DNA of 64,000 nucleotides, from positions 1 to 64,000 of the forward strand of contig PJFB01000001.1 in assembly GCA_003574895.1 (NCBI GenBank), given 5' to 3'. The notes below the pieces were generated by a model. It was given only the letters and a program-made list of their open reading frames with translations. It did not search any database and was not told the origin of the DNA. Source of the DNA: Geobacter sp. (lineage in GTDB: Bacteria > Desulfobacterota > Desulfuromonadia > Geobacterales > Pseudopelobacteraceae). This document shows positions 50,631 through 61,903 of the stretch, one piece after another (the stretch's first letter is position 1; each line of letters starts with the position of its first letter). The position numbers were made by a program, and so were the translations under genes.

Positions 50631-51875
50631 ATGGCCATAACAGCAATCAAAGGTTTCAACGACATCCTGCCGACCGAATCGGGCCGTTGGCAGCATATAG
50701 AACAGACGGCACGGCGCGTTTTCGAGCTGAACGGATTCTCTGAGATCCGCGTGCCGGTCATGGAGAAGACCGAGTTGTTCTCACGTTCCATAGGCGATGC
50801 CACCGACATAGTCGAAAAGGAGATGTACACCTTCATCGACAAGGGCGAGAACAGCATTACCCTGCGGCCCGAGGGGACCGCCGGCGTCATGCGGGCCTTT
50901 ATCGAGCACAAGCTTTATGCCCAGGACCCGGTTGCCAAGCTGTACTACCTTGGGCCGATGTTCCGTTACGAGCGTCCCCAGAAGGGGCGTTACCGTCAGT
51001 TCCACCAGATCGGCGCCGAGATTACCGGCGTCCATGACCCCCTGGCAGATGCCCAGGTACTCAATATGCTGGTTCAGTTTTTCCGCGCAACAGGTCTGGA
51101 TGAGCCGCAATTGCAAATCAACTCCCTGGGCTGCCCGGAGTGCCGGCCAGGCTACCGCGCCGCATTGGTGGGATTTCTGGAGTCGCGTCTGGACCAGTTG
51201 TGCGAAGATTGCAAACGTCGCTTCAGCACCAATCCGCTGCGCGTTCTGGACTGCAAGGTGCCCGGATGCGTCGAGGCGACTATCGGGGCGCCTTCGGTGC
51301 TGGACCACCTCTGCGGCGGCTGCCAGGACCACTTTACCGGTGTGCAGGGCTACCTGGACTCGACCGCTACCCCTTACAGCATCAACCCCCGCATGGTCAG
51401 GGGATTGGACTACTACACCCGCACCACCTTCGAGATGGTCACGGGGCTGCTGGGCTCCCAGTCGGCCGTGGCCGCCGGCGGGCGCTACGATGGCCTGATC
51501 TCGCAATTGGGCGGCCCTGCCATCCCTGGCATCGGTTTTGCCATGGGATTGGAGCGGGTGGCGCTGCTGCTGGGCGCGCAGGAATTTTCCATCAGGCCGG
51601 ACCTGTTCATTGCTACTTTGGGGGCTGGGGAGCGGTCCTTTGCCTTCCGCTTGATGCACGACCTTTTGCGGGCGGGGATTCGGGTGGAGATGGATTACGA
51701 TGGCAAAAGCCTGAAGAGCCAGATGCGGCGGGCCGACAAACTCAAGGCGCGCTACAGCTTGGTCATCGGTGAGAACGAGGTGAACTCGGGCACTGGGGCC
51801 ATGAAGCGGATGGAGGACGGCACACAGACCGAACTGCCCCTGAGGGCGGAGGATATCATGAGGGTGCTGAGCTGA
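50631..51875 (+). CDS. hisS: histidyl-tRNA synthetase
   Basis: A 414-aa class II aminoacyl-tRNA synthetase. The start is the ATG at 50631 with GAGGAG upstream; the open frame to 50592 is not needed. Motif 2 FRYERPQKGRYRQFHQIGAE (about 111-130), the substrate loop LRPEGTAGVMRAF, GLDYYTRTTFEM (about 260) and motif 3 GIGFAMGLERVALLL are complete, followed by the anticodon-binding domain. An inserted block with four cysteines (CPECRPG, CEDCKRRF, CRVPGC-like, CGGCQDHF; about 170-230) is common in this family. Confidence 0.96.
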   Translation: MAITAIKGFNDILPTESGRWQHIEQTARRVFELNGFSEIRVPVMEKTELFSRSIGDATDIVEKEMYTFIDKGENSITLRPEGTAGVMRAFIEHKLYAQDPVAKLYYLGPMFRYERPQKGRYRQFHQIGAEITGVHDPLADAQVLNMLVQFFRATGLDEPQLQINSLGCPECRPGYRAALVGFLESRLDQLCEDCKRRFSTNPLRVLDCKVPGCVEATIGAPSVLDHLCGGCQDHFTGVQGYLDSTATPYSINPRMVRGLDYYTRTTFEMVTGLLGSQSAVAAGGRYDGLISQLGGPAIPGIGFAMGLERVALLLGAQEFSIRPDLFIATLGAGERSFAFRLMHDLLRAGIRVEMDYDGKSLKSQMRRADKLKARYSLVIGENEVNSGTGAMKRMEDGTQTELPLRAEDIMRVLS

Positions 51876-51880
51876 AATGG

Positions 51881-51906
51881 GAAACGGCGGGGAAACCCGC
51901 CGTTTC
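51881..51906. terminator. hairpin between hisS and the minus-strand operon
   Basis: GAAACGGCGGG and CCCGCCGTTTC with a GAAA loop, placed 5 bp after hisS and 5 bp after the convergent 51911 gene. The symmetrical A/T ends let it act on both strands. Confidence 0.7.
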
Positions 51907-51910
51907 ATGT

Positions 51911-52120
51911 TCAATCATCTTTCTTGATTCTGACAACCTGGCTGACACCCGGCATGGCCTCGATTTCATGGTCGTCCAAAATGTCGGTATCGCCGATGAC
52001 GCCGATGATTGTGCGGTTGGCGCCGGTTGACTGGTGGATATCGAAGTCGCGGGTGATCAGGTACTCCTTTATCTGGTCCAGCTCCTCTTCCGGCGCATGT
52101 TTCTTCATAATAATCAACAC
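51911..52120 (-). CDS. free-standing ferredoxin-like domain of DAHP-synthase type
   Basis: A 69-aa protein starting at GTG (52120), 9 nt after AGGAGG. It reads LIIMKKHAPEEELDQIKEYL to IEAMPGVSQVVRIKKDD, the same pattern as the N-terminal ferredoxin-like (ACT-related) domain of DAHP synthases such as Thermotoga AroF (MKK..., helix, GVVRI at the end). In those enzymes this domain binds Tyr or Phe for feedback control. Here it is a separate gene with no catalytic barrel, 109 bp after a chorismate mutase. It may act in trans on a separate DAHP synthase. A longer frame to 52309 runs back into the mutase gene and is not coding. Confidence 0.75.
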   Translation of the reverse strand: MLIIMKKHAPEEELDQIKEYLITRDFDIHQSTGANRTIIGVIGDTDILDDHEIEAMPGVSQVVRIKKDD

Positions 52121-52229
52121 TCTGACTTGCCTCCTCTCATCTAATGCATCAACTTCAGATCCCTTCTCACCCGGTCTTGTTATTGGATAACTGTTCTCCC
52201 GGTTTTCGATGGAACAGGGGGTAATTGCC

Positions 52230-52511
52230 TTACAGGCCCTCGTCCGCATGGGACATGATGCGCTCCAGGCGGCGCGATTCATCCACCACCCTCTCGAACA
52301 GCCTGACAATGGCGCCGTCGTCCAGCGGCCCCGGGTTGTCTTCCTTCATGCGGGCAAAGATTCGTTTTTCCCGCGCCGGATCATAGACCGGCAGGTTCAG
52401 TTCCTTCTTGAAATGGCCTATCTCCAAGGCCAGGCGGGCGCGCTCGTTGAATATGCGCAGCAAAACATCATCCAGCAGGTCGATCCGTTTGCGTATCTCG
52501 GTGATGTCCAA
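52230..52511 (-). CDS. chorismate mutase, AroQ type
   Basis: A 93-aa all-helical protein of AroQ fold: ITEIRKRIDLLDDVLLRIFN (Arg, about 7), ERARLALEIGHFKKELNLPV (Arg and Lys near 24 and 38), YDPAREKRIF (Arg, about 48) and VVDESRRLERIM near the end. These basic residues form the prephenate/chorismate pocket. It makes prephenate for Phe and Tyr. The length is that of a single-domain mutase. It is in a minus-strand operon after nadB and before the DAHP-synthase-type domain. Confidence 0.85.
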   Translation of the reverse strand: MDITEIRKRIDLLDDVLLRIFNERARLALEIGHFKKELNLPVYDPAREKRIFARMKEDNPGPLDDGAIVRLFERVVDESRRLERIMSHADEGL

Positions 52512-52528
52512 TGGGGGTCTCCATTAAT

Positions 52529-52583
52529 GTAGGGTCAACTTTTGCGGTTGCCCTGTTTGGGCGGGCACTGGACCCGCCCCTAC
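52529..52583. repeat. nested inverted repeat between nadB and chorismate mutase
   Basis: GTAGGG (52529-52534) faces CCCTAC (52578-52583), and inside it GGGCGGG (52559-52565) faces CCCGCCC (52573-52579) across a seven-base loop. It resembles dispersed GTAGGGGCGGG-type REP elements. It may also attenuate transcription between nadB and the mutase gene. Confidence 0.6.
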
Positions 52584-52586
52584 GGG

Positions 52587-54182
52587 TCAGAACTGCTTCT
52601 TGATGAAGGTGTCCTTTTTACAGTTGACATCATCCCGTTCCGGGTAGTCGATATTGTAATGCAGGCCCCGCGATTCCTTGCGCATCTGGGCACAGGTCAC
52701 GATCATCTCGGCCACGGTAGCGATGTTGCGCAGCTCCACCTGGTCAGAGGTGATATTGAAGTTCCAGTAGTACTCATCGATCTCCGCCTGGATCAGCTTG
52801 ATGCGATGCATGGCACGTTCCAGCCGCTTGTCGGTGCGGACGATGCCTACGTAGTTGGACATGAAGCGCCTGATCTCGTCCCAGTTCTGGGAGACGACAA
52901 CCATCTCGTCGCTGTTGGTGGCTGTACCAGAATCCCATTCCGGGATGTCGCGCAGGTCGCTTTCCAGTGCTTTGATGGTTTCGGTGGCGTGCTTGAAGGC
53001 ACGGCCGGCATAGACGGCCGCCTCAAGGAGCGAGTTGCTGGCCAGGCGATTGGCGCCGTGCAGGCCGGTGCAGGCCACTTCGCCGATGGCGTACAGACCC
53101 GGAAGATCTGTCTCGGCATTGGTGTTTACGGCAACCCCGCCGCAGAGGTAGTGGGCAGCCGGTACTACGGGCAGCCATTCCTTGGTCATGTCCAGGCCGA
53201 ATTCCATGCAGGTCTGGTAGATGTTGGGGAAACGGGTACGTACAAAATCGGCCGGTTCGTGGGTGATGTCCAGGTAGACGCAGTCGTCGCCGCTGGTCTT
53301 CATCTCGTTGTCGATGGCCCGGGCAACTATGTCGCGGGGCGCCAGGTCCTTTAGTTTGTGGTACTTGGGCATGAAGGCCGTGCCGTCGCGCCTACGCAGG
53401 ATTGCGCCTTCGCCGCGCACCGCCTCGGAGATCAGGAACGACTTGGCCTGAGGGTGGAAGAGGGTAGTGGGGTGAAACTGCATGAATTCCATATTGGCGA
53501 TGGTGGCGCCGGCCCGGTAGGCCATGGCGACGCCGTCGCCGGAGGCCACGTCGGGATTGCAGGTGTAGAGATAGACTTTGCCGGCACCGCCGCTGGCCAG
53601 CAGTGTGACCTTAGAGGAGAAGGTCCTGACCCGGTTGCCGTTGATGTCCAATGCATAGGCGCCCAGGCAGCGGTTTTGCTTCATTGTACGGCGTCTGATT
53701 TTGGCATCGGTGATCAGGTCTATGGCGATGTGGTGTTCGTAGACCTGGATGTTGGGGTGCTGCTGCACCGCTTCCACCAGGGCGCGTTCGATCTCGCGGC
53801 CGGTGATATCCTCGGCATGCAGGATACGGCGGGCGCTGTGGCCACCTTCGCGGGTCAGGTCATAATCCTTGCCGTTTGTGGTGAATTTGACCCCCCACTC
53901 GATCAGGTTGCGGATGGTTTGCGGCCCCTCTTCAACCACCATCCTGACTACGTCCTCATGGCAGATACCGGCCCCTGCCACCAGCGTGTCTTCCACATGG
54001 GCGTCAAAAGAATCCTCATCCGAAAATACCGTGGCTATGCCCCCTTGAGCGTACTTGGTGGCTGACTCGGAGATGTCGCGCTTGGTTACTATGGCAACGC
54101 TGCCATGGTTTGCTGCCTGGAGGGCAAAGGAAAGTCCTGCAATACCACTGCCGATCACCAAAATATCACTTTCGATTCGCAT
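52587..54182 (-). CDS. nadB: L-aspartate oxidase
   Basis: A 531-aa FAD enzyme that makes iminoaspartate, the first step of NAD synthesis. The FAD site VIGSGIAGLSFALQAA is at residues 8-23, the succinate dehydrogenase-like flavin motif GGIATVFSDEDSFDAHVEDT near 50, and YLCGGVAVNTNAETDLPGLY and GEVACTGLHGANRLASNSLL near 350-385. Start at ATG 54182 rather than the Met at 54200, because AGGGA lies about 10 nt before the first. A good promoter lies 40-70 bp upstream. It leads an operon with the chorismate mutase gene. Confidence 0.94.
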   Translation of the reverse strand: MRIESDILVIGSGIAGLSFALQAANHGSVAIVTKRDISESATKYAQGGIATVFSDEDSFDAHVEDTLVAGAGICHEDVVRMVVEEGPQTIRNLIEWGVKFTTNGKDYDLTREGGHSARRILHAEDITGREIERALVEAVQQHPNIQVYEHHIAIDLITDAKIRRRTMKQNRCLGAYALDINGNRVRTFSSKVTLLASGGAGKVYLYTCNPDVASGDGVAMAYRAGATIANMEFMQFHPTTLFHPQAKSFLISEAVRGEGAILRRRDGTAFMPKYHKLKDLAPRDIVARAIDNEMKTSGDDCVYLDITHEPADFVRTRFPNIYQTCMEFGLDMTKEWLPVVPAAHYLCGGVAVNTNAETDLPGLYAIGEVACTGLHGANRLASNSLLEAAVYAGRAFKHATETIKALESDLRDIPEWDSGTATNSDEMVVVSQNWDEIRRFMSNYVGIVRTDKRLERAMHRIKLIQAEIDEYYWNFNITSDQVELRNIATVAEMIVTCAQMRKESRGLHYNIDYPERDDVNCKKDTFIKKQF

Positions 54183-54223
54183 TCTTAATGGTCCCTTCAT
54201 TGTTTTGTATACAGAAGTTTCGG

Positions 54224-54252
54224 ATTATTTACCCCGACGAAAGGTTTGTCAA
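54224..54252 (-). promoter_or_regulatory. sigma-70-type promoter for nadB
   Basis: On the minus strand TTGACA (54252-54247) and AATAAT (54229-54224) with a 17-bp spacer. Initiation would be near 54217, about 35 bp before the start codon. Confidence 0.75.
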
Positions 54253-54354
54253 GAGTAGAGGGGAGGTGAAATGCGAAAAATAAAGAAAACACATTATGGT
54301 ATGCAAATCACGACCGATCATGTCCGTTGTGTTGGATTGTCGGACGGCTCGCAC

Positions 54355-54380
54355 GAAAAAGCCCGCTTTGGGGCGGGCTT
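54355..54380 (-). terminator. intrinsic terminator of the NmrA-like gene
   Basis: GCCCGC (54361-54366) and GCGGGC (54373-54378) with flanking A-tract (54356-54360), read on the minus strand as a GC hairpin followed by TTTTT. It lies 25 bp after the stop at 54405. Confidence 0.75.
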
Positions 54381-54404
54381 CGCTTTCGTTGCTTCGCAGC
54401 TCGA

Positions 54405-55310
54405 TCAGGCCGCTTTCTGTCTGCCTGGGGCCCTATAGGTTTCGGCAAAGATCGTCGCGAACTCCTCAATGGATGTCGGCGTACTGTTGTTGGCGGTGCG
54501 GGGCCGCTTTACGGCAAAACGCCCCTCGTTCAAGGCCTTGTTCATCTCGATAAAGGATCTGCTCACGTCGGCGCTGATTCCCATCTCGCGATAGTCCCTG
54601 GCCGCCTCTTCGTAGTCGAGTTGCACGTAATTTAGTTCCGGCCTGCCAATCTCCCGACCGATAATGCTGAACGCCTCGCTGAGCGACAGGTCGCGCTGAC
54701 CAAGCAGGTCGCGCAACGATTTGCCCCTGAAGTCCCGCTTGACCAGATGCTTGGCCACCACTGTGGCGATGTCGCGTGTTGCGATCATGGCGAACTTTTG
54801 GTCGGGTCGCACCGCCGAAGCAGCGAACCCTTTCTCCTTGATGAGCGGTATGTTCATCAGCAGGTTTTCCATGAAGTAGGTGCAGCGGAGATGAAGCACA
54901 TTTACGCCATTCAGCCGGTTGAGCCGCTCTTCCTGGTCATGCAGCCCAGTTATCGGGCCGGTCCCGGCTGGCAGGTCGGCGCCCTGGCTGCTGAGATTTA
55001 CTACGTACGTTGTCCAGGTGTTCCTGATTGCCGTGGCGATACTGGTCCCCACCTCGTTCTGGTAGGCACGAAAATCCTGGGCCGTATAGTCGGGGGGAAT
55101 CATGGCGAATACTGCCGTGGCGCCACTGAAGGCACGGGTCAGGAACGCGCTGTCTTTCAGATTGCCCACTGCAGCCTCGGCCCCCCTGTCCACAAACCGC
55201 CTCAAACTGTCGGCGTTTCTGCCAATCACCCGCACCTTGTCTCCTCTGGCCAGCAGTATATCGGCTACTTGACTCCCTATGTTACCCGTTACTCCGGTTA
55301 TGACATACAT
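54405..55310 (-). CDS. NmrA-like NAD(P)-binding protein
   Basis: A 301-aa Rossmann protein of the NmrA/SDR-a family. The ATG at 55310 follows AAGGAGC; the frame extended to 55361 has no site. The dinucleotide-binding motif is VITGVTGNIGSQVA (residues 3-16), with VRVIGRNADSLRRF next. The typical catalytic Tyr-Lys of true SDRs was not seen, as is normal for NmrA-like proteins. Such proteins act as redox sensors or NAD(P)H-dependent reductases; the substrate is unknown. A weak link to redox balance can only be guessed. Confidence 0.86.
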   Translation of the reverse strand: MYVITGVTGNIGSQVADILLARGDKVRVIGRNADSLRRFVDRGAEAAVGNLKDSAFLTRAFSGATAVFAMIPPDYTAQDFRAYQNEVGTSIATAIRNTWTTYVVNLSSQGADLPAGTGPITGLHDQEERLNRLNGVNVLHLRCTYFMENLLMNIPLIKEKGFAASAVRPDQKFAMIATRDIATVVAKHLVKRDFRGKSLRDLLGQRDLSLSEAFSIIGREIGRPELNYVQLDYEEAARDYREMGISADVSRSFIEMNKALNEGRFAVKRPRTANNSTPTSIEEFATIFAETYRAPGRQKAA

Positions 55311-55440
55311 AATCTGCTCCTTTCGTCTCGGGGCTGCAGATGGATCATTGCCCCCCTGCATTCAGATGTCTCTTAAAATAGCAATAATTTCATGATTCAA
55401 TTATACAGATAAACGGAAAAAATAGGGATAAATAAAATGT

Positions 55441-55476
55441 AAAAAAAGGCCCTGCTTTCTCATGGAATGCAGAGCC
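55441..55476 (-). terminator. intrinsic terminator of clpB
   Basis: On the minus strand GGCTCTGC and GCAGGGCC pair (one G-U) across a 13-base loop and are followed by seven T. It lies 45 bp after the clpB stop. Confidence 0.78.
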
Positions 55477-55520
55477 CTGTCTTGCTTGCTTCAATGTATT
55501 CAACGGCGTTGGCGCCGGCA

Positions 55521-58121
<2,601 letters not shown>

Positions 58122-58157
58122 GATTTTTCCCTCTGTAATTCATCTAACTACACTATT

Positions 58158-58186
58158 TAAGTAAGCACGCCCCGAGGTAATGTCAA
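58158..58186 (-). promoter_or_regulatory. promoter for clpB
   Basis: On the minus strand CTTGACA (TTGACA at 58186-58181) is followed after 17 bp by TACTTA (58163-58158), about 35 bp before the start codon. The -35 shares CTTGA with heat-shock (RpoH) sites, but the -10 lacks the CCCCAT of RpoH promoters, so it may be sigma-70-type. Confidence 0.55.
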
Positions 58187-58325
58187 GGAAGGCATGTGGG
58201 AGGATAATTTCCCGGCCTTGAGTAGTATCCATGTGCCGCATGGCTAAATTCGGCAGCCGCATTGACTCGGCGGCATTTGCAGGGTATAAATAAAAATAAC
58301 TTTCATTTACATGGTGGTGAGCGGC

Positions 58326-58769
58326 ATGGAACGGGAACAAGGGGCATTGATCCTCAGGCGCTTAGGCCTTAAAGCAACCCCGCGGCGGCTGGAGGTTATG
58401 CAGTGTCTTGTGGGGGAGCGGATGTACCTTTCGGCCGATGAGGTCTGGAATCGCATCAGGGTCAGGCTCGGCAGCATCGGGCTGCCCACAGTGTACCGCA
58501 TCCTCGACGAGTTGGCCGAGGCCCGCGTCATCACCCGGATTTTCAGTGCCGACCGCAAGCAGTATTTTTTTATGTGCGCCAACCAGGAGCATCATCACCA
58601 TTTTGTGTGCGATTCCTGCCGCAGGGTGGTTGATTTCGCCCAGTGCGGACTGGAAGGTCTGGCCGGTGAGATTGCAAGCTCCACCGGCGGCCGCGTATTG
58701 TCTCATATTCTTCAGGTAAACGGGCTGTGCGCCGAGTGTAGCCGCACAGAATCGGAGGTGGCGCGATGA
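58326..58769 (+). CDS. Fur-family metal-responsive regulator (Zur-like by context)
   Basis: A 147-aa repressor: winged helix (about 5-80; LKATPRRLEVMQCLVGER, LPTVYRILDELAEARV) and the metal-binding dimer domain with NQEHHHHFVCDSCRRVVDF and CAEC near the end (two CxxC zinc sites). ATG at 58326 follows GGTGGTGAG; an ATG at 58311 has no site. It overlaps the zinc transporter binding protein by 4 bp, so it is very likely the zinc sensor Zur of its own operon. No clear Zur box was found upstream. Confidence 0.88.
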   Translation: MEREQGALILRRLGLKATPRRLEVMQCLVGERMYLSADEVWNRIRVRLGSIGLPTVYRILDELAEARVITRIFSADRKQYFFMCANQEHHHHFVCDSCRRVVDFAQCGLEGLAGEIASSTGGRVLSHILQVNGLCAECSRTESEVAR

Positions 58770-59725
58770 AACGGTTCCCAATCGCAGCGTTGTTTTTGTT
58801 GTTCGCCATGATGCTGCTCTGTTCCGGTTGTAACCGGAGCCAACAGGTTTCTTCCGGAAAGCTGCAGGTGGTTACCACCCTGTTTCCGTTGTACGATTTT
58901 GCCCGTGCCATTGCCGGCACCAAGGGGGATGTGACCATGCTCCTGCCCCCAGGCGTCGAACCCCACAGCTTCGAGCCCAAGCCGGACGACATCGTGCGTA
59001 TCAACAATGCCGGGCTTTTCATCTATACCAACCGCTACATGGAGCCGTGGGCCGTGACGATCCTCAAGGGGGTCTATCAAAACACGCTGAAGGTGGTGGA
59101 TGCCGGCCAGGGTGTCACCTATCTGAAGGCTGGAGAAGGCCATGGGCATGAAAGTAACGCCGACCACGATGCCGAACACCATGCCGGCGGCATGGATCCC
59201 CACATCTGGCTGGATTTCGGCAATGCCCAGCTGATGGTGGCAAACATCCTGAACGGGTTCCTGGCCGCTGATCCGGCCAATGGCGAGTATTATCGCAAAA
59301 ACGCCGCCGTCCTCAGCGCCGCACTGGCGGACCTGGACCAGCGTTACCGGAGCGGACTGGAATCCTGTGCCAGCAGAGAGATACTCCATGGCGGCCACTA
59401 TGCCTTCGGATACCTGGCTCACCGATATGGCTTGAAATACCGCGCCATGACCGGTGTTTCATCGGAGTCCGAACCGTCTGCCGCAGGTATGGCGGCCATG
59501 GTGGAACGCATCAAGCGGGACAAGGCCCACTATATATTTGCCGAGGAACTCCTGTCGCCGCGCCTGACCGATACCCTGGCAAATGAAGCCGGCGTCGGCG
59601 TACTCAAGCTCAATGGGGCCCACAACGTTTCCAAGACGGATTTTCAACGTGGCGTGACTTTTATCGATTTGATGAATGAAAATCTGAAAAACCTGCAAAA
59701 GGGGTTGTCATGCCGAGCCCGGTAG
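58766..59725 (+). CDS. znuA: zinc ABC transporter substrate-binding lipoprotein
   Basis: A 319-aa periplasmic binding protein: lipoprotein signal (LLFAMMLLCSGC, Cys about 20), then the cluster 9 fold. Metal ligands can be followed: LPPGVEPHSFEP (His, about 74), a His-rich loop with GHGHESNADHD (about 128-143), MDPHIWLD (about 150), GGHYAFGY (about 212) and VSSESEPS with the final acidic ligand near 285. The His-rich loop is typical of zinc rather than manganese proteins. It overlaps the preceding regulator by 4 bp and the next gene by 16 bp. Confidence 0.92.
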   Translation: MKRFPIAALFLLFAMMLLCSGCNRSQQVSSGKLQVVTTLFPLYDFARAIAGTKGDVTMLLPPGVEPHSFEPKPDDIVRINNAGLFIYTNRYMEPWAVTILKGVYQNTLKVVDAGQGVTYLKAGEGHGHESNADHDAEHHAGGMDPHIWLDFGNAQLMVANILNGFLAADPANGEYYRKNAAVLSAALADLDQRYRSGLESCASREILHGGHYAFGYLAHRYGLKYRAMTGVSSESEPSAAGMAAMVERIKRDKAHYIFAEELLSPRLTDTLANEAGVGVLKLNGAHNVSKTDFQRGVTFIDLMNENLKNLQKGLSCRAR

Positions 59726-60462
59726 TCAGAACGGAAAAACTTTGCTGCAGCTACCGTGTGGGGCGGGTATTGGAAGATGTCTCCATTACTATCGAAGCCG
59801 GCGATTATGTCGGTATTGTGGGTCCCAACGGCTCCGGCAAGAGTACCCTGGTACAGGCCCTGATCGGCTTGGTTCCGATCAGCGAAGGGTCGGCATCCAT
59901 TTTTGACGTTCCATGCGGCCGTTTTGCCGGGTGGGGCCGAATCGGTTATCTGCCCCAGAGTCTTCACCTGGTGAATCCGGTGTTTCCGGCCACAGTGGCG
60001 GAGGTTGTCGGGCTTGGTCTTTTGTCGCAAAAGCGCTTTCCGCGCAAGCTGAAGCGCCAGGATCGGCAAAAGGTGCTTGAAACGCTGGAAAGTCTCGGCA
60101 TTTGCGATCTCAGGGAAAAATTGATAGGCGAGCTTTCCGGCGGTCAGCAGCAACGGGTCCTGTTGGCCCGTGCTCTGGTGAACGAACCGGAACTGCTGAT
60201 CCTGGACGAGCCCACAGCGGCCCTGGACCCCGAAACCAGGGAGCGTTTCTATGCCCTGATCGGCGAGATCAACCGTTCCCGCGGGGTGACCGTGCTGCTG
60301 GTTACCCACGATTCAGGGGCAATCGGCCAGCATGCCACCAAGATGCTTTATCTGGACAAGCGGGTCCTGTTTTACGGCAGTTTCGAGGAGTTCTGCTGCT
60401 CGAAAGATATGTCCGAAATGTTCGGAACCCACTCCCAGCACATTATCTGTCACAGGCATTGA
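59710..60462 (+). CDS. znuC: zinc ABC transporter ATP-binding protein
   Basis: A 250-aa ABC ATPase: Walker A GPNGSGKSTLVQ (about 38-49), Q-loop YLPQSL, signature LSGGQQQRVLLARALV (about 142-157), Walker B LLILDEPTAAL and switch His in VTHDSG. It energises the ZnuB permease. Starts 16 bp before the znuA stop and is followed after 1 bp by znuB. Confidence 0.94.
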   Translation: MPSPVVRTEKLCCSYRVGRVLEDVSITIEAGDYVGIVGPNGSGKSTLVQALIGLVPISEGSASIFDVPCGRFAGWGRIGYLPQSLHLVNPVFPATVAEVVGLGLLSQKRFPRKLKRQDRQKVLETLESLGICDLREKLIGELSGGQQQRVLLARALVNEPELLILDEPTAALDPETRERFYALIGEINRSRGVTVLLVTHDSGAIGQHATKMLYLDKRVLFYGSFEEFCCSKDMSEMFGTHSQHIICHRH

Positions 60463-60463
60463 T

Positions 60464-61303
60464 ATGAACCTTAACCTGTTAGAAATACTTTCCTATGGTT
60501 TTATCCAGCGGGCACTTCTGGCCGGGACCCTGATCGCGGTGCTTTGTTCGGTGCTGGGGGTGTTCCTGGTACTGCGGCGCATGTCGTTGATCGGTGACGG
60601 CCTGGCCCATGTCACCTTCGGCAGCACCGCCATAGCCCTGGCCCTGAAGCTCTATTCTGCGGCTTCGCTCCTGGTATCCCTGCCAATAGTGCTGCTGGCG
60701 TCGCTCGGCATTCTCAAGCTTACCGAAAAGGCGCGCCTGAGCGGCGATGCCGCCATCGGCATTGTTTCGTCTCTGGGGATCTCGGCCGGGATCATCCTGG
60801 CAAGTGTTGGGGGGGGATACAACGTCGATCTGTTGAGCTACCTTTTCGGCAATATCCTATCCATCAGCAGTGAGGAGGTTGCGATCGCAATCGGCCTGTT
60901 CTGCGTGGTGATGGTGTTGCTGGCGCTCTATTTCCAGGATCTGTTCGCCATTACCTTCAACGAGGAACTGGCCAAGGTTTCCGGCATCCGCACCAACACC
61001 ATCAACGCCGTGCTGGTGCTTTTGACGGCCCTGTCCGTTGTCCTGGCCATGAAGCTGGTGGGGATCATGCTGATTTCGTCGCTATTGATACTGCCCGCCG
61101 CCTCGGCCCTGCAGCTTGCCCGCAGCTTTAAAGGGTGCGTGGCCATGGCCGCCATCCAGGGCTGTTGTTCGGTAGTCAGCGGCATCTTCATCTCCTTCTA
61201 CACCAACCTTCCAACCAGCGCCACAGTCATGATGGTCAATTTTGCCTTTTTCGGCAGCGCCTATCTCATCCGGCGATTCCTTATCTCTGGAAACAACAAC
61301 TGA
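60464..61303 (+). CDS. znuB: zinc ABC transporter permease
   Basis: A 279-aa permease of the cluster 9 metal family with eight or so spans: VLGVFLVLRRMSLIGDGLAH (about 26-45) near the start, YLFGNILSISSEEV (about 126) and the C-terminal MMVNFAFFGSAYL. ATG at 60464 comes 1 bp after znuC; the open frame back to 60332 lies in znuC. It forms the membrane channel for zinc with ZnuC and ZnuA. Confidence 0.93.
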   Translation: MNLNLLEILSYGFIQRALLAGTLIAVLCSVLGVFLVLRRMSLIGDGLAHVTFGSTAIALALKLYSAASLLVSLPIVLLASLGILKLTEKARLSGDAAIGIVSSLGISAGIILASVGGGYNVDLLSYLFGNILSISSEEVAIAIGLFCVVMVLLALYFQDLFAITFNEELAKVSGIRTNTINAVLVLLTALSVVLAMKLVGIMLISSLLILPAASALQLARSFKGCVAMAAIQGCCSVVSGIFISFYTNLPTSATVMMVNFAFFGSAYLIRRFLISGNNN

Positions 61304-61414
61304 GATCCTCGTGGCTTAGTTCTATGCTCCGTCAAAGGGAAGCATTTTGACTGTGTGCCTGATAAATGGTCACTCTGTGCGAACCATGCCGATATGTTCC
61401 ACAAGAGAAATCCC

Positions 61415-61855
61415 TCAATCCTTGGGAGGCATTTTAACCACTGTAAACCAAAAGTCTTCCAGTGATCGCACAACCTTCAAAAATGCCTCGAAGCCGACCG
61501 GTTTTGAGATGTAGCAGCTTGCGCCAAGGTCGTAACATTTCAGAATATCGGAATCCGCTTCCGAGGTTGTCAATACCACAACCGGAATACTTCTCAACCG
61601 CTCATCAGCTTTTATTTCTTTCAGGGTCTCTCTGCCATCCATTCTCGGCAAGTTGAGGTCAAGCAGAATAATGTCCGGTCGAATTGAGTCGGCATACGGC
61701 TCTTCGTGTCTCAGAAAACGTAATGCCTTGATACCGTCATCAACGGTGTGCAAATGGACGAACATTTTTCCTGCCGCAAGACCCTCGCGGGTAAGTTCAA
61801 CATCACCCGGGTCGTCTTCCACCAGCAGTATGTCCACAACCTTTTTCCCTCTCAT
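61415..61855 (-). CDS. CheY-like single-domain response regulator
   Basis: A 146-aa receiver of the Rcp1 type (as found with phytochrome-like kinases): VDILLVEDDPGDVELT (about 7-22), phosphorylation Asp in IILLDLNLPRMDG (about 65), Thr/Lys in VVLTTSEAD and YISKPVG. ATG at 61855 follows GGAGGTAGC; 61888 has no site. It has no output domain, so it probably acts in phosphorelay or by binding a partner. It is last in a minus-strand operon with a histidine kinase and receiver-GGDEF gene. Confidence 0.9.
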   Translation of the reverse strand: MRGKKVVDILLVEDDPGDVELTREGLAAGKMFVHLHTVDDGIKALRFLRHEEPYADSIRPDIILLDLNLPRMDGRETLKEIKADERLRSIPVVVLTTSEADSDILKCYDLGASCYISKPVGFEAFLKVVRSLEDFWFTVVKMPPKD

Positions 61856-61903
61856 GGGCGAGCTACCTCCTGTCTTCGTGGATTTCATGTGTCAATCATG
61901 GCA

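Noticed and set aside
54271-54438. Plus-strand 55-codon frame with a strong ribosome-binding site (GGGGAGGTGAA)
   Set aside because: It reads through the terminator hairpin at 54355-54380 and into the end of the antisense NmrA-like gene. No homology or composition supports it.
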